NCBI GenBank assembly: GCA_023374045.1
Contig: CM041779.1
Span: 148,243,485-148,307,484 of the forward strand
DNA length: 64,000 bases
Reading direction: 5' to 3'
DNA from: Limonium bicolor
Lineage: Eukaryota; Streptophyta; Magnoliopsida; Caryophyllales; Plumbaginaceae
Shown: in pieces, positions 46,559 to 58,516 of the stretch
Layout of the letters: the number at the start of each line of letters is the position of its first letter
Numbering within the stretch: the stretch's first letter is position 1
Notes under the pieces: model-generated
What the model saw: the letters and a program-made list of their open reading frames with translations, nothing else
Database searches by the model: none
What the model was told of the DNA's origin: nothing
Program-made: the position numbers and the translations under genes

Positions 46559-49500
46559 TGAAATACCCCGACCTTAAATATGGCGATTAAATTATCCAAA
46601 TAGGTATTTAAGAGCCTAATAATGGTTAAGAAGTATTTGTAAGGGAAATAAATCCAAAAGAAATAAAGAAACACTTTAAAAGTGAAAAAACGCTAAATAA
46701 GCGTTAAATAACCATAGGAGGTATGAGACCTCGGTTAGCGTGTTGTAAGGATTCTAAAGGCTTAATTAAGTCTAAATAAATATGAGGGAACAAATCCCGA
46801 AGAAAACGGACCCTTAAAACGGATTAAAAATCACTAATGAACATTAAAGCGCGTTTTTCGAGGTAACCGGGAAAACGTGTCTTTAAGCGGGTCAAATAGA
46901 CTCGTAATGATTTTGGTCAACTAAATAACCACTAATAAATATTAGTGAAGCTTTAGAACCAATAAAATCAATAAAACAAGAAATTAGTAAAAACTGTAAA
47001 AAACGGGAAGTTGTGGGGTAGAAGTATAAATAACCAAGAGTTATGTGTCCACTTTTAAAATAAAAAAATTGAAGTTGTGTGTGTGTGTGTATGCCAGCCG
47101 ATGGGCTCCCCCTCTCACTCTCACACACTCTATTAACTCCTCCTTATTTACAAACCTACAAAACTAATAAAGTAAAAACACTCACTACTTTATTCTACTC
47201 TCACATACTCTCTCTCCTACCTATTCTCTCATTTCCCTCACGTGAAGCAGCAGCCCTCACCCTCTCTTTTTCTTCATCTTCTACCTCCCTCACGATTTCA
47301 ATGGAGAAAAGAGCAAACACCCACAAACTCTATCTCTCTCTCTTCTCTGTAACTCCCTCCACACTCTTCCAAAAATTACAAAACTTGCACCATTGTAATC
47401 CTCTCCTCAAGAGCTACACTTTCATCTTTCCAAAATTCGAAAACACCCACTTTCGATTTTATGGGTATGCACCATTTGGAGTTTTCAACACCACCATTAG
47501 AAGGCCCTCCTTCTCCTTGTTCTTTTAAGGTAAAAACATTCTCAAAAACTCCATCTTTTTCTAGCCTAAAGGGCAAAACGAAAATGTGAACTAAACCCTT
47601 GCTTGCTCCTCTTGTGCCCAGCCGGTTTTGGCATTTTGAAAGGGTTGGAAACCTTGTTCTTGAACCACTCCAATCTCCATTTGAACCCTTGTAAGGTAAT
47701 ATAAATTCTAAACCCTAGAATGTGCATTAGAACTCAAATAATGTTTAAGGTTAGTTTTAGTATTGAAACTATGTATGTTGATGGGCTGTAGCATTGGAGG
47801 TTTGGTTGGAAAACCGGTAGAGAGAGAGAGAGAAGGAAGGAGAAAGAAGAAGAAAAGAAACTAGAAGAAAAACAAGGTAAGGAATGCTCACCTTTGTGTA
47901 GTCTTGTAATTGTGTATGTAACAGATTTCTTAGAAATGAAAATTGGTATTGAAAAATGGTAATGCATTAGTAGTACAATGTGTAAGAGAATACAAGTATT
48001 TTGAAGCTTTAAAAGACATTTTGAAACTTGTCAAAACAGATTGGGAATGAGTTATTAAGTGCAGGAATTTTAAGTGTTGTTTTAGTATTGGTAATGTACA
48101 TGGGAGCTTGTATATTTTGGTTGTTGAAAACAGGTGAGATAATATAGGTATGGATGAAAAACAATGTGGTGAGTGTATAGAAATACAAGGGAGACTATGG
48201 CAAAAATTGCCTAGGAATAGAACACTTAGAGAATTAAAACTAGGTGACTAATGTGAGTGTGTAACAGATTTTGATTAATGGAAACAGAGGGTAAGTTGAG
48301 AGAGATGAATAATGTATTCTAATACATTAGGAGTGTTAGAAATCCCAATAGAAGAGGGAGAGGTAGAAGGGGAGTGTAAGTGTGAAAATCTGTAGCAAAA
48401 GGGTGTAAGGATGTATGGAGAAGTTAGGAAAAATTAGTGTGTAAGAATTGGTAAAAAGAGTGTCGGACTTGGGTATAGATATTGTAGTTGTTGGAGATGT
48501 ATATGGAATGCTAGGAGTGACATTGGTAGAGGAAGTATGGATAGTAGAATGGAGTGCGAAAATCTGAAGCATAAGAGGAAAGAAAACTATTATGAGTGTT
48601 GAAAGAAAGTGAGGAAATTGTGTAAATTGGTTGATGGATTTAGAATGAATTCGATGAATGAACTAAGGTGAATTAGAGGATTTAATTAGTGTTTAAACAT
48701 GTGGAAATGTGGAATGAGTAGGAAAAGATTGGGTGTGAATTGAGTAGAGTTTGAAGTTCAAAATGAGTAATTAAAATAAGTACTGGGCTGGACCGACCCT
48801 AGGACCGACCCTAGCAGGGTCGGTCGACCCGAAAAATTGCAATCTCGGAAGCTCCTGCATCCGACCGACCCAGGGGACCGACCCTGACTGGGTCGGTCGA
48901 GTAGGAATTTTGACGGGAATTTCTTCTGTAACGGACCGACCCAAGGACCGACCCTGGCTGGGTCGGTCGGGTCGGAATTTTCTGTAATTGGAGTCTCTGC
49001 AGCCGATCGACCCATGGGTCCGACCCAGGGTGGGTCGGTCGGGTCAAAACTTACAAAAAAAAAACTATAAGACTATGATTAGTATATATATATATATGTA
49101 TATGTATACCCACTTATACATATGAGCATATATATGTAAGTATACCATTGTTAAACAATGAAAAGTAAGTAAATAAAATGTAAGTATAAGGATGTAAAGA
49201 CTTAGTAAGTATGAGTTAGGAAACGTAAGGATAATCGAATTAAATTAATGATTTAGATTAATTATTCGATTGTATGTAAATCATAGGATTTGATTTGTGA
49301 ACACCGGAGGAACGTTGGGATACAAGTACAACGGTGAAAGGTATGATTTCTTCATGCCCTGTATCCTAATCTGGTTACCCCGATTTGTGTGCTTATCTGA
49401 TCACCTAATAAGATAAATGCATGAATCGGACTATATTGCACCTACTTGTGCTTGTTTACATTGTTCTTGATATTTGGCTCGAACAATAGTTTGTATAACT

Positions 49501-50723
49501 CACGAATTGAATGAATGATGATGAAGTGTATAGTATTCTGTAGTGTACTTGTATATTGTAGTGTATCTCGTATGTATGTGTATATGGGTATTGTAATATT
49601 GTGGCTTGGATGTTGACTTGTGCTAATTCCTAACTAACTAACTCCTAACTTAAGTGAGTAAATTGGAATGAGTACAAGTCCGATATAGCTTCGGCCACGC
49701 GTGAGGATGAGGAGACACAAGAGGTTGGATCTGATTCCTGGTTCGTAAGCTGGTCCACGGCCCAAATCCCTTAAGTGGGTAGCATCCTGGATTAGTGAAC
49801 CAAGTAAATCCCGGTGGTGGGACGGAGTAGTCCCCAGGCCGGAGGTCCCGACGACTTAACATGAGTAAGAGTAAGAGTAAGTAAGTATGTATGAGTATGA
49901 GAACGAGTATGTAGTGTATGTATGGTAAATGAGTAAAAGAGTAATCTCCACCCGATTAACCCGGGTGGACCAATATGAGCTAACAAGTTATTGGATTGTG
50001 TATGAATTGTGTATGTATTGTATTTGTATTGGGTATCACGGAATTCAGAAAGGTAAGTATGTATTGTTGGGCTATGTGGATTACCATGTATGAACTGAAG
50101 TGTATGCATTGAAGTGTATGTATGTATCCTTGCGTAGAGTATCGTAGTATATGTGTGAAAGCATGTATGCATGTATGTATGAATAAAATGAACCGCATGT
50201 ATTCGACCAAGTGGTCGGCGTACCCTCACTAGTACGCGGGGTATGCGGTTATCATGCTCGGCGAAAGCTGACCCCTTCGGGGACATTTTTTTAGTGTGCA
50301 GGTACCGGAAGCGAATATGGTCAGGAAGAGACCGGAGGCACGCCCTTGTAATTAGAAAGTAAGGTAGTAGTGAGGAATGGGTAGTAAGTAGTCTCTTAGT
50401 GAGTATGTATGAACTTGGAAGAGGTATTATACTGTATAAGGAACCTAGTAAACTCGGTACGTAGATTATATGTATGGTACTTGGAGTATTTATCGAATGC
50501 AGTTTGTAGGTATTTGGTAAATGGAGAATGTATGGTAGATTTGTAGTACTCGGGATTCCGGTCCATCAGACCGATGCTGTATGTAGAATCAGTAGCCTTG
50601 TTAGTCACGTGGGTGACTAACGGCGTTGTATCACCCATTGTATGTAAATATATATCCGCTGTGTGTATCTGATGAGTAAGGAGATTGGACGCTAATGGTT
50701 GTATTAGTAGTAGGGGTGTTACA
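46559..50723 (+). repeat. Element 2 3' LTR (4.17 kb)
   Basis: Begins TGAAATACCCCGACC and ends GGGGTGTTACA, followed by the target duplication CTTAC. Collinear with 36781-40929 over the full length. Confidence 0.93.
48789..49046. repeat. Hairpin array in element 2 3' LTR
   Basis: Second copy of the GACCGACCC/GGGTCGGTC array, with intact palindromes in all four units. Confidence 0.85.
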
Positions 50724-50728
50724 CTTAC

Positions 50729-52800
50729 ACATTTTCCCTCACTTCTTCTCAACACTCATACTAGTTCCCTTTTCACCAATGCTACAGATTTTGCTCTTTC
50801 CTCAAATGCTGCAGATTTTCAACCTAACCTTTATCATTCAATACCCTTACTACTAATACCACTACTAATATCCTCATTACCTTACCTTCCACTCAATCCT
50901 TCCCATTATCTAGCTCCTTTCAAAATCTGTTACAAAGTGGTTTACTTCACACTTTAGGCTCTCCAAGCACACCTAGTTTCTCCTAGTTCCTCCAATGCAT
51001 TATACTACTTCTTGCTACAGATTTTACACTTCCACATACTCATACTACAAGTACCAATCCATAGTTACTAAATATCTCCACTAACTTCCATACACACCTT
51101 GGTTCTCCCATTCACCAAGTCATCCATAATTGTACATATTCCTACCAAAATTTTGCCATAGCTCAGCTACTTTCTTACTTAGCCACACATACACCTTCTC
51201 ACCAAATTCATGCCTATTCTAGCTAGCCATACATACATACGGGTTCTACCAGCACACATACAAAATCCCAATACACCAATATTTCCTCAATCCACAATAC
51301 AATACTCATATACAATTATTTGGCTCTAAGGCCTACAATCCACATACTTGCTCTTAAATACTCAAAACTTCACAATTCTCAATACTAGTACAAGGTTTTG
51401 GGTTCTTTAAATATTTTACCCATTCCCCTTACTCTAATGCAATAGAATTTAACATTAGGAAAGGGCTCTTACCTTGAGCTTATACTCCCTTCTTTCTTTC
51501 ACATTTTTCCTCCTTCTTCCTTTCTTGCCTCAAAATCGGCTACATGGGGAATGGGGTTGCCAAACTCCATTCCCATCACCCAATGAACACAAACACTACA
51601 ATTAATATACTAACCCTTAAATTAATGTCAATTCCTTGAAGTGTTTGAAATGAAATTTCTAGGGTTTACCTTTGGAGAGTTTTAGAAGGGGTTTTAGCCC
51701 TTGGTTCAAGAAGGTGAGTCCACCACCATTGCTAGGTTGATATTTTGCTCAAAAGAGAGAGAGAAAACAAGGCATTACACAAGGGTAAAATCGGTTATGA
51801 AGGAAGATGAAGAAAACATGAGTTTTTCATGTAGATTTTTTACCTTGTTGGAAGGAGGAGACTCCAAGCTACACATTGATGCTATTTTCTTCACCAATGG
51901 GGTATACCCACGAAAATGAACTTCATCATTTTGGAATTTTAAAAAGAGGAAAGTGTAGAGGATGATGAGGGGAGCAAGAATATGTATTTATTTTTGCATT
52001 TGGGGCTCACATGGAGATGGAGCATGGAGTCAAAGTGGAGAAGCCATTGGAGTTTCTTGGAGCTTCAAAAATCGCCCAGCATAGGAGGGAGAAGAGAGAG
52101 AAATCGATGGGGATAAGGAAGAAGAGAGAGATGAGGAAAATGAGAGAGTGAGGTGAGAGAGTGTTTTATTTGTTTTTACTTTATTGTTGTCCTTTAGCAT
52201 ATTAGAGAAGTAAAGAGAGTGTGAGGAGAGGGGGGGCTACCGATCACACACACACACACTCACCCAATTTTGCTCTTTATTACAAAAGTGGACACACAAG
52301 TTTTCTTTTATTACAATGTCACCCCACTATTTCCCGGTTGTTACAGTTTTTACTAACTGGAACCCGTTTTCCGGAATTCTCTCGCCTAATTATTTTTATT
52401 GACTATTAAGCTTTCATACATGCTTAATAATTGTTATTTAATGGTTCATAATTTTTACGGGTCTGTTTGACCACTTAAAGTCACGTTTTCGGGTTTCCTC
52501 GAAAAACGTGCGCTAAAGCTCTTTTAGCGTTTTAATACATTTCTTGGGTCCGTTTTCTTCGGGAATCGTTCCCATGTATTATTTAGGTCTTATTAAACCT
52601 TTAGAATCCATATAATACGCTAACCGAGGTCTCATACCTCCTATAATTATTTAACGCTTATTTAGCGTTTTCCATTTTTTAAGCGTTTATTTATTTCTTT
52701 TGGATTTATTTTTCCTTACCAATATTACTCTAGCGTTATTAGGCTCTTAAATACGGATTAGAATTATCTTAATCACTATACTTAAGTTTGGGGTATTTCA
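50729..52800 (-). repeat. Element 3 solo LTR, second part
   Basis: Continues the LTR interrupted at 36780 and ends with GGGGTATTTCA, followed by ATAAC. On the minus strand its start (TGAAATACCCC, then alternating AT-rich and GCGCTTTT-like segments) matches the start of element 2's LTR. A reading frame at 51701-51919 has no counterpart I recognise. Confidence 0.9.
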
Positions 52801-52805
52801 ATAAC

Positions 52806-53880
52806 CAATTCCTATTGGAGACAGATTAACCTATAGAAAAGACATGCTTCTAGTCGTTATTCCGGTTTAACTTTCTATGTCTTGTTAACTAATCTCAGTG
52901 TCGCATTTTGATTAGAAAACTACAAATATTGCTTTAACAATTGATCAGAGAATTAAAGCACATGAAGAACATGAATTAAACTATTGTATTAATAATCAGA
53001 GAAAAGATTACAAAATAAACATAAAGATCCGATTTGCTACCCCAATCTGGGGAGCTAGTCTAACTATTCAAACATAAATATAAAACTAATAAAAGTAACA
53101 AAGAATGACATTAACGAAATAAGAAGAAGGGTAGAGAAAACTCCAGTTAGCAAGTTTGACTCCGGCTCCCCGCTGCGACTTCGTCTTCTCGTCAGTGTAA
53201 CAATGGTGAATTATGGTATGTGGTAAAGTGGTGGTGGATGTGAACAGATGAATGTGGTGGTGTTGGTATTCGGATTGACGTGGTGGAAGTGGTGATGGTG
53301 GTTGATGGTGGATGATGAGGATGATGGTGGTGGTGATGTAATCTGAGGCAGAAGGCCCCTCTCGTGGGAGAATATGTCATATGCAACCTAAATTTGAGTA
53401 TATATAACAGTAGAGATCGAATTCTATCGTTTAATAAAAAATCTTTATCTTTTCTTTTAGTGAAACACTACGTTGGGACTGGAATTTCCGTCGCTTCCGG
53501 ACTTGTGTCCGGATATGTAGGTCCGGACACCTTTTTTCTGCGTGATTCTTTATTTTTTTTTCAACTTTTGACTTGTGTCCGGACATGCAAGTCCGGAAAC
53601 AAGTCGGGACATCACCTTTGGACGGTCAAACACAACTTCAACAGGGCCTAGATTCTTCATTTTAACCTTGTTTTGCTCCCCGTTTGTTGCGTTGGAATCC
53701 TCATGAGAAAATCTATGCATTTCCTAGAATTTTTCTTGTATTAGACACATAAAATACATCAGTTCATATCAAAACACAAATCTAAGGAAAAACATATGAT
53801 AAGTGAGAAATATGGCAAGAATTATTGTGAATATAGGAAGAATTATAACTCTAAAAGTAGATATATTTCGTACTTATCAA
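52806..53880. other. Unclassified repeat-like sequence, right of solo LTR
   Basis: Continuation of 33991-34468. It includes a GGTGGTGATG-type low-complexity run (53210-53340) and two copies of a GTCCGGAC palindrome with TGTAGGTCCGGACAC and TGCAAGTCCGG (53499-53606) that resemble the LTR hairpin units. An 82-bp segment at 53798-53879 has 17-bp inverted ends (TGATAAGTGAGAAATAT and ATATTTCGTACTTATCA). No gene is supported. Confidence 0.4.
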
Positions 53881-55159
53881 TTACCCTAACCTCACACACC
53901 CTAAAACCCACCCTAGGAAAGCTAAAAAAAACTTTACACCCTCGGTCCCTCCCATATCCTTCCCTCTATGTAGCTATGATGGCTACACTAGTCAAGAAAT
54001 TACCATTTGCAAGATGCATGAGCAGGGGTCATTTTTTTCCGAGAAGACCATTTTGGATCAAAATCAATTATCCATGTCATGTCAACTTGCTGGGTGAAAG
54101 TCAATAGCCATCCAATCAGAAGAAAAATTTCCTCTCACAATCATTTAATAGTGTTGAATCCAGTATTTACATTTTACCTCAGATTTGAAGGCATTAGACT
54201 AATTTAATGAGCATCATATTTCCTTTATCTAGTCATTAAATATCCATAGAACTTGCTTAGAAGAAAACCATTCTTATGCACACATTAACTATAGGGGATG
54301 CCTTAATTATAACAAAGAAGCAGGAATCTAATTCGTTACCTAATAGAGACACCATAAAGCAAACAGAATATGACGCAATACGCACTCAACGGTTAACTCT
54401 TTAGCATTTTTATATTTATTGTATACAGACGATAGATGGTGCGGCCAAGCCGCGTCCACCATGGTGCATCCCTGTCCACTTGGCAGTCTAGTCAGCTCAA
54501 TCTATAAAAGAAGTAGCCCTTTTCGTACCTACGTTGCGATGACTTGGTCTCTCTGTTATACGCCCTTTATGCTAACTTGCAGGTATGCAGGTAGCAGAGG
54601 AGCCCCATATGGGGATAGAGCTTTGAAACTAGGGTGCTAGCTCCTATTACCCAGATGCCGAGAGATGGCAGCATCAATTGATAATGGGTTGGATTAGAGT
54701 GGAGATAAGTGTGTTGGTATTCGCCCGATATCCTCACCCTCCGATTGTCGGTGCTTGCATAGACTGCGTGGGTTAACCTAGTTGTTACCCGAACACTGGC
54801 CTTACTTGTACTTGAGCTGCGCACTTGGGAAGGAGTTGCAAGTGGTGCGCAGATCCCCTTAAACCTTGACGCTTGAAGTTAAGGGAATTGGGATGACCGA
54901 AGAACTTATCTAATAAGGGTGGTACAAGTCGACTCTCATCCTTGTGGTTATGAGTGGCGCATTCTGGCATGCTGGCACAATGCCGCATCACCGGTGCCTT
55001 GGGTTAAATTACCCTAAGGCATGTCAAGCTATGTGCTTAGTGTTGTTAGTATGTGAATGCTTGTTTGCTTTAATGCATGTGTTCAATGTTTCTAAGTGCA
55101 TGTGCGGACTGGATTATTTTACTGACTGGGCTGTTTTTTTACTATATTAACTTCAATTG
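53881..55159. other. Spacer, no gene recognised
   Basis: AT-rich to about 54410, then about 600 bp of more balanced composition (54420-55020) that could be an old retroelement fragment, with a hairpin GCCTTGGG...CCCTAAGGC at 54996-55020. No domain or element ends could be assigned. Confidence 0.4.
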
Positions 55160-55270
55160 GTTGTAACTTTTAAAATATAAGTCCAAAATGAAAAAAATTA
55201 TATCATTGTTCATCTAAATTCAAGCTCTTCAAAACAAGATCAGTCACGGATATGTTTTGACAACTTTAAA

Positions 55271-55309
<39 letters not shown>

Positions 55310-55483
55310 CAACCATACTTGATTCACCATATACAGTTTAAAATACACCATACAACAATAATAATACACTACAAAACAATAATTATTCATTACTTGTTTT
55401 GAAATCGGTATGTTAAAAAACATATGATTCACTATATAAGACTTCAAATACATCATATAAATAATAATAACACACCACAAAAC

Positions 55484-55523
<40 letters not shown>

Positions 55524-56334
55524 CATTACAATAATGATCAATTATTAGTTTCGAAGTTTGTTATCTAATTCACCACTTGTTAGTTAATGAATCATAATAT
55601 CAGTTTTAATGAATCATAATATCAAAATTAATTAATCATATCTTCATTTTAGTGTATCATCGCAAACATATAAAAAAAATTAAACAATAATGCAATACAA
55701 AACAATATTTGGTATGTATGAAAAATACATGATTCACCATAGAAGATTTAAATTGCATCATACAATAATAATAATACACTACAAAACAATAATGATTTTT
55801 TATCGGTTCTGAAGTTTGTTATCTAACTCACCACTTATTAGTTAATGAATCATAATATAAATTTTAATGAATCATAATGTCAAAGTTAATGAATCATATC
55901 ACCATTTTAGTGTATCAACGTAAACATATAAAAATAAAAAAGTTAAAACAATAATACAACACAAAACAAATTTGGTATGTACGAAAAATAAATGATTCAC
56001 TATATAAGTTTTAAAATACACCATACAAAAATAATACAGTACAAAATAATAATAATTTTTTATGGATTCCAAAATTTGTTATCTAATTCTCCACTTATTA
56101 GTTAGTAAATCATAATATCAATTTTAATGAATCATAATATAAATTTTAATGAATCATAATCTCAAAATTAATGAATCATATTATCATTTTAGTGTATCAT
56201 CATTACATGTAAAAATATTTTTTTTCAAAGTTATCAAAACATATTCATGACCGGTCTTGTTTTGAAGAGCTCGAATTTAGGTGAACAATGATATAATTTT
56301 TTTCATTTTGGACTTATATATTAAAAGTTACAAC
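55160..56334. mobile_element. Element with ~105-bp terminal inverted repeats and internal tandem repeats
   Basis: GTTGTAACTTTTAAAATATA at 55160 is mirrored by TTAAAAGTTACAAC at 56334, and the inverted similarity extends about 105 bp. The interior is 3-4 tandem copies of a ~265-bp AT-rich unit (starts about 55310, 55408, 55711, 55974) containing ATGATTCAC, ATACACCATAC and TTAATGAATCATAATATC; the first full unit has a (TAA)n expansion. No coding frame. A target duplication was not found. A related terminal fragment lies at 62935-63062. Superfamily unknown. Confidence 0.7.
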
Positions 56335-56340
56335 TATTTA

Positions 56341-57914
56341 GGTAGCGTTCGACATGATTAAAATGAGCATAAATGGACAGCATAAATGTAATAGCATATG
56401 CTGTTTTGAACTCCCTTATTTGTTTTTGCTATTCGGCTAAAAGAGCATAAATGTCAGCATAAACGTCAGCATAAACGTCAGCATAAATGACAGCATAAAT
56501 GTCTGCAGCAAATGCTACTTTTTCGTTTCCGTGCTTTCACTTCCGCTTCTTTACTCACTTCACAATGCAATTACTATGACTATTAATTAAAAAAGGACAT
56601 TTTTTACAAGTTACTTTATTTGTTACAAATTACATATTGCTTCAAATAATTTATAAAAAATAGTACTACTTATTTAGCCAAATTTAAAAAAAACCACATT
56701 AATAATACAAATCTACAATATATTATTTGTAATACAACATAGATTAATAAAATTAAAAAACCAATAAATATACATACTTGTTGATATATAAATTAATATA
56801 TTAAAAAGTATATAGAAATATGAATGTATATAAATTTATTAACATACAAAGTTACAAAAATATTATATATTATTAAAAGTTACAATTTCACTAAATAAAT
56901 TCACATAACATTATCAGAAAATTTGAAACGCTTGTTCTCTTTTTTTATGCTTTTATATTTGTAAAAATTATTAATTTTAGATGATAACAATATATTGTTT
57001 AGAAGTTACAAGTTTTGCTTAAATAATAAAAATTTGAGTAAATTACTCAGAACCCACTTGAGGATTTAGGATATTACAGTTAACCCCTTGTGTTTATCAT
57101 AATTATTGGTAACCACCTTAAGGTTAAGGAATCTTTGATTACGAGCCCCTGAACTATAACTCTGTGATCAGAAAGTTAACTATGTGATGATCTATGAGCT
57201 TAATCACATTGATAATGCCAGGCTGGACAACAAAACTGTTTAATCAACATCGTCTAACTCTCTCTCTTTCTCATCCCACTTTAGATGCATTTTCAAGGAA
57301 GGGTTGACATTTTTAGGAAAATAACAATGTAGATTAAGTTTTGTTTTTTGTCCAGCATTACATTATTAATATGATTAAGCTTATTGATCAACACATAGTT
57401 AACTTCCTGATAACAGAGTTATAGTTCGGGGGCTCGTAGTCAATGATACCTTAACCTCGAGGTGGTTACCAGTAATTATGATAAACACAAGGGGGTTAAC
57501 TGTAATATCCTAAATCCTCAAGGAGTTCTGAGTAATTTACTCTAAAAATTAAAATAGTATTGGTTATATAAATATTTTTATTTTCTTTGGTTTCTCAAGT
57601 TTTATATTGTAAATTAAATACTCATGGTAATATATTGTTTGTGAATTTTTCTATTTATTTTTACTAACAAAATAAAGTTACTTAGTATAATATAATAAAT
57701 TGTAATTGTAATACGAAAACGGTAAACACACTACATATAACTAACTTAACTTAACATGCTGCATATATGCCGCACTATCAAACAATAGTTTTTAAAACAG
57801 CTAAATTTATGTCAGCACAAATCTTCCAGCAAATATGCTGCATTTATACCAGCGCAAACCTGCTATCAAATGTGCTACATTTATACCGCCAAAACAACCA
57901 TACCAAACAGAACC
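56341..57914. mobile_element. PIF/Harbinger-type element with nested MITE
   Basis: Ends GGTAGCGTTCGACATG and (inverse) GGTTCTGTTTGGTATG, both continuing into ATAAATG-containing sequence, with the target duplication TTA at 56338-56340 and 57915-57917. GG starts and TTA duplications are typical of PIF/Harbinger (Tourist) elements. A run of GCATAAATGTCA repeats sits near the left end (about 56450-56510). It contains the MULE-type MITE at 57036-57542. No transposase. Confidence 0.72.
57036..57542. mobile_element. MULE-type MITE, copy 2
   Basis: 507 bp, same family as 32238-32740 but in reverse orientation. The 9-bp flanks TAAAAATTT and TAAAAATTA match at eight of nine positions. Ends GAGTAAATTACTCAG and CTGAGTAATTTACTC are conserved. 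Confidence 0.88.
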
Positions 57915-57926
57915 TTAAAATTAATA

Positions 57927-58164
57927 CTCCCTTCGTTCTGAATTGACCGTCCTGTTTACTATTTGGACATGTCGTTTGACTTCAATTTTTAACATATAAG
58001 ATAAATTAATTTTGAAAATTTAAGTTTTACATATGATTCCTTACATGATAAACTATATAGTACAAAATTGAGTTTTATAAAATTATTTTATCTTATATGT
58101 TTAATATTGATGTGGAAAAACGTGTCATAAAACAAACAGGACGGTCAAAGTGGGACGAAGGTAG
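57927..58164. mobile_element. Stowaway MITE, copy 2
   Basis: 238 bp, reverse orientation relative to 32827-33064, flanked by TA. Ends CTCCCTTCGTTCTGAATTGACC and GACGAAGGTAG. It lies about 350 bp upstream of the NDPK start codon and could contribute to promoter sequence. Confidence 0.88.
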
Positions 58165-58303
58165 TATTATTAACTGGACTGCGACGGACCGCACAAAACA
58201 TTTACGGTTCTCAGTTTCGTATAAGCTTTACTTGAATACTAGTCCAAGGTAAGCAGCAGAAGACTAGCCCCAAAATCTGTAACAAACAAAAAAATCCCGT
58301 GAA

Positions 58304-58310
58304 TATAAAC
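58304..58310 (+). promoter_or_regulatory. Possible TATA box of NDPK gene
   Basis: TATAAAC about 30 bp upstream of a plausible transcription start near 58335 and 209 bp upstream of the NDPK start codon. Based only on sequence and spacing. Confidence 0.35.
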
Positions 58311-58333
58311 GGAAAAACGAGAGGCAGAGGCAC

Positions 58334-58516
58334 ATGTCCCCAAGCAGATCTACTACGATTGCCCTTTTCTTTTGTCTACTTCTCCTGTCAGTGAGTCGTT
58401 ACCCCTCACTACTCATTGCCCTCTCATTTTATATCTTCCGATCCATCTACCTCCTCTTGTTTCCCTGCCTACGCTTTTGGACGAAGTCGACGACCATCGG
58501 TGATTGGGAACAATGA
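58334..58516 (+). other. Upstream ORF overlapping the NDPK start
   Basis: A 60-codon frame opens with ATG at 58334, encodes a Leu/Phe-rich hydrophobic peptide and stops at TGA 58514-58516, overlapping the NDPK ATG (58513-58515) as ATGA. If the transcript includes its ATG, ribosomes finishing here would end exactly on the main start codon. If transcription starts just downstream of 58334 the frame is irrelevant. Confidence 0.3.

Larger units (their letters stand above)
36781..50723 (+). mobile_element. Element 2: non-coding Tekay-like LTR element (LARD-like)
   Basis: A complete 13.9-kb element: 5' LTR 36781-40929, iMet primer site 40935-40946, internal region to 46545, polypurine tract 46546-46557 and 3' LTR 46559-50723. 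CTTAC flanks it at 36776-36780 and 50724-50728. No Gag or Pol domain is recognised in the 5.6-kb internal region; only its last codons resemble the 3' end of a gypsy pol (FEDKVLKGGR around the polypurine tract). It is inserted in opposite orientation into a solo LTR of its own or a sister family. Large non-coding internal domain and long LTRs fit a large retrotransposon derivative that needs proteins in trans. Confidence 0.92.

Noticed and set aside
53192..53386. His-rich 64-codon frame
   Set aside because: Produced by a GGTGGTGATG low-complexity run; no domain.
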